Notes: generated by a model from the sequence alone, not told the origin. Shown: positions 1 through 5,569, numbered from the stretch's first letter. The stretch: 11,550 nt of DNA from DASXSB01 sp036506275 (GCA_036506275.1 DASXSB010000056.1:1-11550), one strand, 5' to 3'. Program-made: numbers and translations.

Positions 1-573
1 TGGGTCTACGTGGCGATCTTCGTCGCCGCCTCCGTCCCCACCAGCGTCTATCTGATGAAGAAGGACCCGGCGCTGCTCGCGCGCCGGATGCGCGGCGGTC
101 CGATCTTCGAGAAGGAAGGCACGCAGCGAATCATTATGACGTTCACCTCGCTCGGATTCATCGCGATTCTCGTCGTGCCCGGTCTCGATCGCCGGTTCGG
201 GTGGTCCTCCGTTCCCGTGTGGGCCGTCGTACTGGGCGATCTCTTCGTGGCGATCGGCTTCTTGCTCATCTTCGTCGTCTATCGCGAGAACACGTTCACG
301 GCGGCGACGATCCGGATCGCGCCGGGCCAGACCGTGATCTCGACGGGCCCGTACGCGATCGTGCGCCATCCGATGTACGCGAGCGGAGCGCTCTACATGT
401 TCGGGATCCCCATCGCGCTCGCCTCGTATTGGGGTTACCTCGCGCTCGCCGCCATGATGCCGTTCCTGCTGTGGCGGCTTCTCGACGAAGAGAGAATTCT
501 GATGAGAGACTTGGCAGGATACGCGGACTACCGGCGGCGGGTTCGGTACCGGCTCGTGCCGTTCATCTGGTGA
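1..573 (+). CDS. Isoprenylcysteine carboxyl methyltransferase (ICMT)/PEMT-like membrane protein, 5' end cut by window
   Basis: The frame is open from the first base, so the true start lies upstream; the GTG at 10 is internal to the reading frame and need not be the start. The visible 190 residues are rich in hydrophobic segments (four or so membrane helices) and end with the hallmark C-terminal part of the ICMT/phospholipid methyltransferase superfamily: a TGPYAIVRHPMYAS motif (around residues 115-128 of the visible part), then a DEE pair and a GYADYRRRVRYRLVPFIW tail. In characterised relatives this region binds SAM at the membrane face. The bacterial substrate is unknown; prenylated-protein methylation is not implied. 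A second, shorter paralogue sits at 4491-4988. Family assignment is firm, function is not. Confidence 0.85.
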   Translation, partial: WVYVAIFVAASVPTSVYLMKKDPALLARRMRGGPIFEKEGTQRIIMTFTSLGFIAILVVPGLDRRFGWSSVPVWAVVLGDLFVAIGFLLIFVVYRENTFTAATIRIAPGQTVISTGPYAIVRHPMYASGALYMFGIPIALASYWGYLALAAMMPFLLWRLLDEERILMRDLAGYADYRRRVRYRLVPFIW

Positions 574-818
574 GTGGCAGTGATGTCGATTTCGAGCCTC
601 GCCGCTTGACCCACTGATGAAGGCCAGCCAGGGGTTTCCGAAGAGGTCACAACGGCCGTCTTAGACAGGGCGGCGACAAAGGAAAAGACAAGTTACGCTC
701 GAAGGGGATCGCCTGACTCTGAACACGCCTCTATTGAGTCTCGACAGGCGGAGGCGATGGTCCACCCTAGCAACCTCTGGATGCTCTACGGAGAAACTTC
801 AAGATACACAATGCGGCG
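574..818. other. Intergenic stretch without a clear gene
   Basis: No convincing gene is seen in these 245 bases. Two weak signals occur. On the plus strand a 21-codon ORF (757-822) ends in an ATGA overlap with the start of the EthD gene. On the minus strand around 594-653 a translation contains DLFGNPWLAFISG, faintly like the end of a VOC protein but without supporting context. No clear sigma-70 promoter or terminator hairpin could be picked out by eye. Confidence 0.5.
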
Positions 819-822
819 ATGA
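757..822 (+). other. Possible 21-residue leader ORF overlapping the EthD start
   Basis: ATG at 757 opens a 21-codon frame whose TGA (820-822) overlaps the ATG of the downstream EthD gene as ATGA. A GGAGG lies at 750-754, only two bases before this ATG, which is closer than usual. The downstream gene lacks a good Shine-Dalgarno sequence of its own, so coupling through this ORF is possible. The peptide contains WMLYGETSRYT, loosely like the WMLYGATGYTG start of saccharopine dehydrogenase-type proteins, so it could instead be a gene scrap. It may equally be chance. Confidence 0.2.
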
Positions 823-1142
823 TCAAGTTCATCGTCGTTGGCTACCGTCGCTCGGATCTGACTCCGGAACAGTTCCGTCGCTACTTCCGAGAGGTCCACG
901 GGCCTTTAGCGGCGGCGATCCAGGGAGTGCGCCGCTACGTTCAGAACTTCGTGGACCCCGACGAGCGGCGGCATCCGCCGTGGGATGTGGTTGTTGAATT
1001 CTGGTTCGATGATCGCGAAGCCATGGAAAGCGCCTGGCGGTCGAACGAAGGACGGCGAGCGACAGAAGACAACGCGAACTGCTTGGACCTCGACCGGACG
1101 CGGTGGTCTGTCGTCGATGAGATTGTCGTGCTCGGTGGATAG
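819..1142 (+). CDS. EthD-domain small protein
   Basis: A 107-residue single-domain protein starting MIKFIVVGYRR and carrying the pattern of EthD/dimeric alpha-beta barrel proteins: an N-terminal strand, then LTPEQFRRYFREVHGPLAA (the HGP element near residues 27-29), a central basic/aromatic stretch (PPWDVVVEFWFDD), and the closing strand VVDEIVVLGG. EthD was named from the ethyl tert-butyl ether degradation cluster, but most members have unknown roles, some as small oxygenases, isomerases or dehalogenases in catabolic clusters. Length is normal for the family. ATG 819 is chosen because the fold's first strand begins there. There is no strong ribosome binding site, only a GGAG about 25 bases upstream. 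Directly downstream lies a broken VOC gene. Confidence 0.75.
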   Translation: MIKFIVVGYRRSDLTPEQFRRYFREVHGPLAAAIQGVRRYVQNFVDPDERRHPPWDVVVEFWFDDREAMESAWRSNEGRRATEDNANCLDLDRTRWSVVDEIVVLGG

Positions 1143-1180
1143 CGCGGGCGTTGGGGACGCATAGCGAGGTGCGCGGTCGG

Positions 1181-1362
1181 AACACCGATCCCGCGCGTCA
1201 CATGGTTGGCTTGAAGACCGACGATATCATCGGCGACTACAAGCGCCTGAAGGACGGGACGTCGAATTCGTCGAAACCCCCACGGACTATCCGAACGTTC
1301 GTGTCGCGACGCTCAAGGGCCCGGACGGCAACCTGGTCCAGCTCCTGCAGTTCCTGAGATGA
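1181..1362 (+). pseudogene. VOC/glyoxalase family gene remnant, 5' truncated and frameshifted
   Basis: Two adjacent frames together spell the C-terminal half of a VOC-fold protein. The first frame (from about 1181) reads DPARHMVGLKTDDIIGDYKR then LKD. The second, from 1261 to the TGA at 1360-1362, reads VEFVETPTDYPNVRVATLKG followed by PDGNLVQLLQFLR. Restoring one C after the GAC codon at 1253-1255 would join them as LKDRDVEFVE, so a single-base deletion (or a sequencing error) explains the break. The N-terminal beta-alpha-beta half expected of a roughly 120-residue VOC protein is absent: the intact EthD gene ends at 1142. The last element, GPDGNLVQLLQF, is the usual VOC ending. The 5' boundary is approximate. 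Confidence 0.65.
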
Positions 1363-1380
1363 TCCGCTCCGGTGTGTACC

Positions 1381-2076
1381 ATGACGTCGAAGCAGAACGA
1401 GCGCGCGCGTCGTGCAACCACCCTGATGATGTGTGGCCTGCCGGCATCCGGGAAGACGACGACGGCGATGCGCCTGCACGCGCAGCTGGGCGGCGATCTG
1501 ATCCGTAGCTGCGACATCTATCAAGAGCTCGGTATCGTGCTTCCGGAATGGGTCCGGCGAACCGCCGGATTCACCAGGAACGTCTCTGATTACGACAGCG
1601 TACGGGATCGTGCGTACGCGGAGATGGCGCGGCGCGCGGATCTCAGGCTGGCGCGCGGAACGCCGCTCGTGATTATCGATGCCGTCCACGGCGAACGCAT
1701 GAAGCGACAGCGCCTTTACGAAATCTGTGCTGCGCGGGGCGCAGCGCCGATTCTGGTCGAGTGTCGATGTGACGATTTCGAGGAAGTGCAGCGGCGATTC
1801 CGGGCCCGCGAAGGCCACGAAACGGACCCACAACAGGAAGCGAGCGATCTCTCCGTCTTTCGGGATATTCGGCGACGGTGGGAAAGTCCCGGCGAAGACA
1901 AGCTCTCCGCTGACGCGCCGCCCACCATCCTGATCTATGACACGCTGAACGGAGGCGTCGCGAGAATTCCGGGCCCCGAGCTTTCGATCCTTGACCGGAT
2001 TGAAGCCGTGCTACTGGCGCCGCGGTTGAAACAGCTCAATGGGGTTCCCGGACGGGTCCTCGAGCAGAATCTGTGA
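1381..2076 (+). CDS. P-loop kinase-like protein (AAA_33/zeta-toxin-like NTPase)
   Basis: A 231-residue soluble protein with a clear Walker A loop GLPASGKTT at residues 19-27, right after a hydrophobic strand (TTLMMC), as in small-molecule and nucleotide kinases of the AAA_33 group. An acidic strand LVIIDAVHGERMKRQRLYEI follows mid-protein and probably supplies the Walker B/base region. A lid-like RRFRAREG...RDIRRRWESP segment carries the arginines typical of these kinases. Substrate is unknown; relatives phosphorylate small molecules, tRNA-bound serine or peptidoglycan precursors, and none can be chosen here. GTG at 1372 is also in frame, but ATG 1381 is preferred as a normal start; neither has a strong Shine-Dalgarno. 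The last 66 bases overlap the 3' end of the convergent VOC gene, so the final 21 residues are antisense to the conserved VOC ending. No antitoxin-like partner is seen beside it. Confidence 0.7.
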   Translation: MTSKQNERARRATTLMMCGLPASGKTTTAMRLHAQLGGDLIRSCDIYQELGIVLPEWVRRTAGFTRNVSDYDSVRDRAYAEMARRADLRLARGTPLVIIDAVHGERMKRQRLYEICAARGAAPILVECRCDDFEEVQRRFRAREGHETDPQQEASDLSVFRDIRRRWESPGEDKLSADAPPTILIYDTLNGGVARIPGPELSILDRIEAVLLAPRLKQLNGVPGRVLEQNL

Positions 2077-2388
2077 GCCGCCAGGGCCCGTCACGATGTC
2101 GTTGCGAAAATGCACTCCCGCGGCGCGGAGTCGCTCCACCTCGGACGCGAGGTCATCCACGATGAGGTGAATACGGTTCCAGCCGCCCGGAGCCGGGCGA
2201 CGGCCATCGGGCATCGGGCGCCCGGCAGAGCTCGTCGGTCCGCTGAGCAACAACCGCAAGTCACCTCGGGAGATGTCGGCAAAGGCCGGTAGCGTCTTGG
2301 AGATGAGCGAGAAGCCGAGGTGAGTCGCGTAGAACGTGATGGCGGCGTCGACATCGTCGACCATGTACCGGACGTTGACAGTGGTCAT
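2011..2388 (-). CDS. VOC family (glyoxalase/bleomycin-resistance-like) protein
   Basis: A 125-residue protein with the paired beta-alpha-beta-beta-beta modules of the vicinal oxygen chelate fold. Module one begins TTVNVRYMVDDVDAAITFY and continues HLGFSLISK. Module two begins WNRIHLIVDDLASEVERLRA and ends with the diagnostic EDPSGNPIELFQP, where the glutamate near residue 118 is the usual metal ligand and the histidine at 74 is in the matching ligand position. The start is ATG 2388, because the fold begins there and GGGAAGAG lies just upstream; the longer frame to 2442 runs into the preceding gene. It follows the SRPBCC gene by 19 bases, so the two are probably cotranscribed. VOC members act as dioxygenases, glutathione transferases, lyases or binding proteins; the exact role is open. 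Confidence 0.85.
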   Translation of the reverse strand: MTTVNVRYMVDDVDAAITFYATHLGFSLISKTLPAFADISRGDLRLLLSGPTSSAGRPMPDGRRPAPGGWNRIHLIVDDLASEVERLRAAGVHFRNDIVTGPGGSQILLEDPSGNPIELFQPRRQ

Positions 2389-2407
2389 CGGTCTCTTCCC
2401 GTGCCCG

Positions 2408-2854
2408 CTAGCCTGGAATCTCGACTTCGACGAGTTGCGCAAGGAGCGTGAGCGATTCCTGCCAGCCGAGGTAGCACGCCTCGCGCGGGATGGCGTCAGG
2501 TACCCCTTCCTGCACGATGTTCACCTCAGTGCCGACGGACACCTTCTTGAGGGATATCGTTGTTCGCATCTCTCCGGGCAGGCTCGGATCGTCGAACGCG
2601 TCCGTGTGGCGAATGCGTTCATGTGGCACCAGTTCGAGAAATCTTCCGCCGAACGAGTGAGTGTCGCCCGTGGTGAAGTTCGTGAACGACATCTTGTAGG
2701 TACCGCCGACTTTGGCATCGAGGTGGTGAACCTTGCCCGTAAAGCCGTTCGGCGGGAGCCATTTGGCCATTGCATCTGGATCGAGGAACGCCCGATAGAC
2801 TTTCTCCGGCGCCGCACGGAGCACTCGGTGAAGCTCGATGGTCGCTGTGGGCAT
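2408..2854 (-). CDS. SRPBCC (AHSA1-like/polyketide cyclase-like) family protein
   Basis: A 148-residue START-like helix-grip protein. It opens with TIELHRVLRAAPEKVYRAFL followed by DPDAMAKWLPP, the usual SRPBCC/AHSA1 beginning with the DP...W signature. Mid-strands are VGGTYKMSF and RFLELVPHERIRHTDAFDDP, and it closes with the GWQESLTLLAQLVE helix typical of the family. These proteins form a hydrophobic ligand pocket; the ligand here is unknown. ATG 2854 is chosen over the longer frame to 3085 because the domain begins at once and an excellent AGAGGAGA site (2861-2868) sits six bases upstream. Upstream in-frame residues show no conserved pattern. It is the first gene of a likely two-gene unit with the VOC gene. 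Such SRPBCC/VOC pairs are common in soil bacteria, often beside an ArsR regulator, which is not found here. Confidence 0.85.
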   Translation of the reverse strand: MPTATIELHRVLRAAPEKVYRAFLDPDAMAKWLPPNGFTGKVHHLDAKVGGTYKMSFTNFTTGDTHSFGGRFLELVPHERIRHTDAFDDPSLPGEMRTTISLKKVSVGTEVNIVQEGVPDAIPREACYLGWQESLTLLAQLVEVEIPG

Positions 2855-3144
2855 AATTGTTCTCCTCTTGCTAACGAAGGCAACGTCCCTCTGCGGTATA
2901 CGGGCAGGCCGTGAGCAATCCGTCGACGTCAACGTGAAATCGCTGGGCTCAGCGGGCCCGTTGGCTGCACGAAGGTCTGCGCACATTATCCGACGGGAGT
3001 CGACAAGTCCTTCGGTGGCGCCATGGGCCGACATCCTGCGCTTCGTCGCGACGGTGTGACCTCGGTCATCCCGAACTGAGGACACTCGTTGATGGAACAG
3101 CAGCCGTTGCTAAGCCGTTCACGTCTCGCTTGAGAGCACGTAGG
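2855..3144. other. Intergenic stretch upstream of the SRPBCC gene
   Basis: About 290 bases without a supported gene. The minus strand stays open in the SRPBCC frame up to 3085, but that translation has no recognisable domain. A TTGACG and a TATACC occur on the minus strand, but their spacing (26 bases) does not fit sigma-70, so no promoter is called. It must nevertheless hold the promoter of the SRPBCC-VOC pair. Confidence 0.5.
2861..2868 (-). promoter_or_regulatory. Strong ribosome binding site of the SRPBCC gene
   Basis: On the minus strand AGAGGAGA is followed by six bases and then the ATG at 2854. This is the best Shine-Dalgarno site seen in the window and it decides the start of the SRPBCC gene against longer in-frame alternatives. 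Confidence 0.75.
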
Positions 3145-3357
3145 TCACAGCCGCGTCGCCGCCGCGTAGATGCGCCGGCTCGGATATTCGAACGCGTACG
3201 GATCACGAGTCACGACCGCGTCGATGCGAAACCTCGCGGCCGTCAGGGCGGCGCGCACCTCGTCTTCGGAAAACAGCGTCGCCACGCCGGCGCCCCAGCG
3301 CGGCGTCGAGGCCATCAGCGCGCCCTCCGTGTGAAGGTTTTCATGCGTCACGCCCAT
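3145..3357 (-). pseudogene. Fragment resembling the C-terminal end of a class I SAM methyltransferase
   Basis: From the ATG at 3357 the minus strand encodes 70 residues. HENLHTEGAL is followed by ATLFSEDEVRAALTAARFRI, then DAVVTRDPYAFEYPSRRIYA and a short ATRL tail. The order 'EDEV..AL..A.F.ID.V..RDPY..EYPSRR.Y' resembles the closing helix and strands of class I methyltransferases, but the SAM-binding half is missing, so this is read as a 5'-truncated remnant. The in-frame extension up to 3507 is only the antiparallel-frame shadow of the permease remnant. The ATG overlaps the permease stop (ATGGGCGTGA) and sits right behind GGGAGGAG, so a translated 70-residue orphan is conceivable. The family call is from pattern memory and is uncertain. 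Confidence 0.4.
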
Positions 3358-3740
3358 CTCCTCCCACTGAACCACCAATAGATCGGCATCCCCGCCCCCA
3401 TCACGAGAAGGCCGGCGCCTGTCGGCAGCGGCCTGCTGACGCAGCCGTTGAGGAGAATCAGCATGCTCACGACGACGTAGAGCGCCGGGGTGACCGGGTA
3501 GCCCCACGTACGGAAGGCGCGCGTGGCCTGCGGCTCCCGGCCCCGCAGCACGAACAGCGCAACCACACCACCCCTGGGCGGCGTGAAGAGAATACCGCCG
3601 CCGATGACGTTGGACACGATGATGGCGGTCGCGTCGAGCGTGCCGAGGCGGCGATCGAGATGGATCGCGTCAGGACTCGGTTCGACTCTGGGTTGAGCCA
3701 GTGGGACGTCGCCGACCCGCAAGCGCATCGAGCGGTTCAT
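3348..3740 (-). pseudogene. APC-family amino acid permease with a large internal deletion
   Basis: The minus-strand frame reads LDRRLGTLDATAIIVSNVIG then GGILFTPP, which is the standard start and first membrane helix of an amino acid-polyamine-organocation permease. It then switches within a few codons (around 3570-3580) to GVVALFVLRGREPQATRAFR and TWGYPVTPALYVVVSMLILL, followed by GMPIYWW, which is the standard C-terminal region of the same family. An intact member has roughly 430-480 residues, so about 300 or more residues, including the central transport helices, are missing without a frame change. The product could not form the 12-helix transporter. The start is uncertain (ATG 3740 or 3728, neither with a ribosome binding site), and residues before the first helix are not conserved. 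Confidence 0.65.
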
Positions 3741-3783
3741 CGCGCAGGGTATCCGAGCAACCAACCTGCCCCCAGGCCACAGC

Positions 3784-4431
3784 TCACTGTCTATCCCGAG
3801 GTTTGCGGAAGACGGCGCAATAGCTGGCGAACGGCCCGCGGCCGGGCCAATCCTCAACCACCTGGACCAGCTCGAACCCGCTCGCGGTCACCTCCTCGAC
3901 TACACCGTGGGCGGCGACGCCGTGGCCACCGCCCCATGGCCAAAGCCAGGGAAGCATCGGCGGAAAGTCGATGATCGCGAGCACGCCGCCTGGACGCAGA
4001 ACGCGGCGGAGGTCGCCGTTCGTCGCCAGGGGATCACTCAGGTGGTGATAGACGCGGCGCAGCACCACGGCATCACAGCAATGGGCGGGCAAGCCCGTGT
4101 CGCGCGCGTAGGCCTGCACGACTGTCACGTTCTGGAGCGCGGCGGCCGCGACCCGCGCGCGAATCTGCTCCAGCGCTTGGCTGTCGATGTCGGTCGAAAA
4201 CACCTGCCCGCTGGGCCCGACTTTGGCTGCAAGCGCCACCGTCAGCTCGCCTCTGCCGGCGCCGACGTCAGCCACGGACATACCTGGCTTGAGGGCAAGC
4301 TCGTGGCTGAGCCGAGGCATCTCGGGTCCACTGGCACGGAAGCCAAAGCCACGCCAGCTATTGCAGCCAACGCCGAGGACCACGGCCAGAAGGATGATGG
4401 CCACCGTCCTCGCTCTGTCCTTCATCATCAT
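3784..4431 (-). CDS. Class I SAM-dependent methyltransferase with N-terminal export/lipoprotein-like signal
   Basis: A 215-residue protein. Residues 1-23 form a basic stretch (MMMKDRAR), a hydrophobic core (TVAIILLAVVLGVG) and a cysteine at 23, like a signal peptide with an imperfect lipobox (G rather than L at -3). The rest is a Rossmann methyltransferase: motif I VADVGAGRGEL (residues 53-63), the acidic STDID at the end of strand 2 (D81), a DAVVLRRVYHHLSDP motif IV region, LRPGGVLAIIDFPP, and the closing strands FELVQVVEDWPGRGPFASYC. Three ATG codons in a row begin the gene, with AGAAGGGA about eight bases upstream. It lies 59 bases behind the ICMT-like gene and is probably cotranscribed with it. 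Exported or membrane-tethered methyltransferases are puzzling because SAM is cytosolic, so the segment may instead be a membrane anchor with the enzyme inside. Substrate unknown. Confidence 0.8.
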   Translation of the reverse strand: MMMKDRARTVAIILLAVVLGVGCNSWRGFGFRASGPEMPRLSHELALKPGMSVADVGAGRGELTVALAAKVGPSGQVFSTDIDSQALEQIRARVAAAALQNVTVVQAYARDTGLPAHCCDAVVLRRVYHHLSDPLATNGDLRRVLRPGGVLAIIDFPPMLPWLWPWGGGHGVAAHGVVEEVTASGFELVQVVEDWPGRGPFASYCAVFRKPRDRQ

Positions 4432-4490
4432 CTGCTGTTTCCCTTCTGTCGCTCACGGCCGAGACGGGCGGACTGCTTCGGCCGCAAGAG

Positions 4491-4988
4491 TCATAGCCAA
4501 CGGCGCACGGAGGCCTTGTATTCTAGGTATTCGGCACCGAACCGCCCCGTCAGGTACCGCTCTTCGCGCGGCACCACGATGACGGCGATGACGGCAACGG
4601 TGGCAATCAACGTGGCGACCAGCCAGAAGCTGTTGACGCAGATCGCCAGGCCAAGGTGCAACGCGAAGAATGCCAGGTAGATTGGATTCCGGCTCAAGCG
4701 ATACGGGCCAGTGCGGACGATCGCGGTCGTCGGCTTGTTGCCCGGCACCGGGGTCCCCGCCGTCCTGAACTGCACGATCGAATACGAGAACAGTCCCGCG
4801 GCCATGGCAACCAGCAAACCTCCGACCGGCAGGCGGAGCACGCCGGGAAAGAAGGGAAGTGGCCAGGCGACCGTGAGCACCGCCCCCAAGAGAAGGGAGG
4901 CCAGAACGACGACCGGCGGGCGAACGACACCGGCATTGGCGACGCTCGCGGTCGTGGCGTCACGAGGCTGCTGGCTGGACAAGCTCAT
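4491..4988 (-). CDS. ICMT/PEMT-like membrane methyltransferase, MerR-linked
   Basis: A 165-residue integral membrane protein with hydrophobic segments at about 25-45, 55-72, 105-117 and 122-140. It carries the superfamily signature TGPYRLSRNPIYLAFF (residues 93-108), then PREERYL and a FGAEYLEYKASVRRWL tail, the usual SAM-binding C-terminal part. Length fits the short bacterial members. The ATG at 4988 has no Shine-Dalgarno and lies only about 10 bases from a predicted -10 element, so the message may be leaderless. The gene diverges from a merR gene whose product likely controls it, and the next gene downstream is another methyltransferase. Bacterial members have been linked to varied methylations; no substrate can be read from the sequence. 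Confidence 0.85.
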   Translation of the reverse strand: MSLSSQQPRDATTASVANAGVVRPPVVVLASLLLGAVLTVAWPLPFFPGVLRLPVGGLLVAMAAGLFSYSIVQFRTAGTPVPGNKPTTAIVRTGPYRLSRNPIYLAFFALHLGLAICVNSFWLVATLIATVAVIAVIVVPREERYLTGRFGAEYLEYKASVRRWL

Positions 4989-4997
4989 GTGTGCGAC

Positions 4998-5028
4998 AAC
5001 CTAGGTGTTGAAGTGCGCTTCAAGTCAA
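4998..5028 (-). promoter_or_regulatory. MerR-type promoter with 19-bp spacer for the ICMT-like gene
   Basis: On the minus strand TTGACT (5023-5028) is separated by exactly 19 bases (5004-5022) from TAGGTT (4998-5003). MerR-family activators are known to act on promoters with such 19-20 bp spacers by untwisting the DNA. The inverted repeat TTGAAG-TGCG-CTTCAA (5008-5023) lies in the spacer and touches the -35 element. The expected transcription start is about three bases before the ATG at 4988, implying a leaderless or nearly leaderless message. Confidence 0.65.
5008..5023. promoter_or_regulatory. Putative MerR operator (6-bp inverted repeat)
   Basis: TTGAAG (5008-5013) and CTTCAA (5018-5023) are perfect inverted copies around TGCG. 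The dyad lies in the 49-base region between the divergent ICMT-like and merR genes and inside the long promoter spacer, the normal position for a MerR-family binding site. The arms do not extend further symmetrically. Binding is inferred, not shown. Confidence 0.6.
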
Positions 5029-5036
5029 GGGGTGTT

Positions 5037-5534
5037 ATGTCCAACCCGTCCCGTCTCATCGCGATCGGGGAGTTGGCTCGGCGAACCGGCCTGGCGAGCT
5101 CGGCGCTCCGCTATTACGAACGAGCGGGACTCCTGTCACCAACCGCGCGGGCGGGGGGACGACGGCACTACGGTTCCTCGAGCGTCGAGCGCCTGGCCTT
5201 GATCCAACTCTGCCAAGACGCCGGGTTCACGCTTCGCGAGATCCGTGCGCTCTTAACGGCCTGGAGCCGGCGGAGCCGCCTATGGGCCCCCCTTGCGAAA
5301 GCGAAACTTCGTGAGCTCGATACGCGCATAGCTCAAGCGAAGCGCGCGAAGACGTTAGTCCAGCATGCCCTTGCCTGTCCGCATCGCGACCTCGTCACGT
5401 GTCCTAACTTCCGCGCTACGCTCGAGGCGTATCTCGATTCGCGGGAGCGCCTGCGTCACCCCGCGGATGAGAAGGCCGTCCCCCGCATGATGCAGCGGAG
5501 ACGTAACGGCGCTCGCGGCGTTACGGGGACGTAG
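5037..5534 (+). CDS. MerR family transcriptional regulator
   Basis: A 165-residue regulator. The N-terminal winged helix-turn-helix is textbook: IAIGELARRTGLASSALRYY (residues 8-27) then ERAGLLSP and GRRHYGSSSVERLALIQ. It is followed by the GFTLREIRALL helix and a dimerisation coiled coil (about 85-112). The C-terminal effector part has ACPHRDLVTCPNF, with cysteines 114 and 122 eight residues apart, plus Cys59 in the DNA-binding half; this could sense a metal, thiol or redox signal, but it is not the SoxR iron-sulphur cluster motif nor a clear CueR/ZntR/MerR metal loop. ATG 5037 is chosen over longer frames because the domain starts there and AAGGGG precedes it. It diverges from the ICMT-like gene across a 48-bp region holding a long-spacer promoter, so it probably activates that gene. 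The last 25 or so residues are basic and not conserved. Confidence 0.9.
   Translation: MSNPSRLIAIGELARRTGLASSALRYYERAGLLSPTARAGGRRHYGSSSVERLALIQLCQDAGFTLREIRALLTAWSRRSRLWAPLAKAKLRELDTRIAQAKRAKTLVQHALACPHRDLVTCPNFRATLEAYLDSRERLRHPADEKAVPRMMQRRRNGARGVTGT
5502..5525. repeat. Inverted repeat at the 3' end of merR
   Basis: CGTAACG (5502-5508) and CGTTACG (5519-5525) are perfect inverted copies with a 10-base GC-rich loop, inside the last codons of merR. No T-run follows, so it is not a standard intrinsic terminator. It could form a small hairpin at the end of the message or be a protein site. Confidence 0.35.
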
Positions 5535-5569
5535 GCGTTGACCGCCGGGTAACACGACGAAATCGAGTA

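Noticed and set aside
594..653. Minus-strand DLFGNPWLAFISG, resembling the end of a VOC protein
   Set aside because: Too short, with no matching upstream VOC residues and no nearby stop in a sensible place; probably chance.
1381..2076. The P-loop kinase as the toxin of a zeta-type toxin-antitoxin pair
   Set aside because: No small antitoxin gene lies directly upstream; the upstream sequence is a VOC remnant, so only the kinase fold is claimed.
2336..2914. A 192-codon plus-strand ORF opposite the SRPBCC gene
   Set aside because: Shadow of a gene with a strong ribosome site and conserved fold on the other strand.
2880..2945. TTGACG and TATACC on the minus strand as a promoter for the SRPBCC gene
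   Set aside because: The 26-base spacing is incompatible with a sigma-70 promoter.
3907..4680. A 257-codon plus-strand ORF opposite the methyltransferase genes
   Set aside because: Antisense of two recognised genes; no family pattern.
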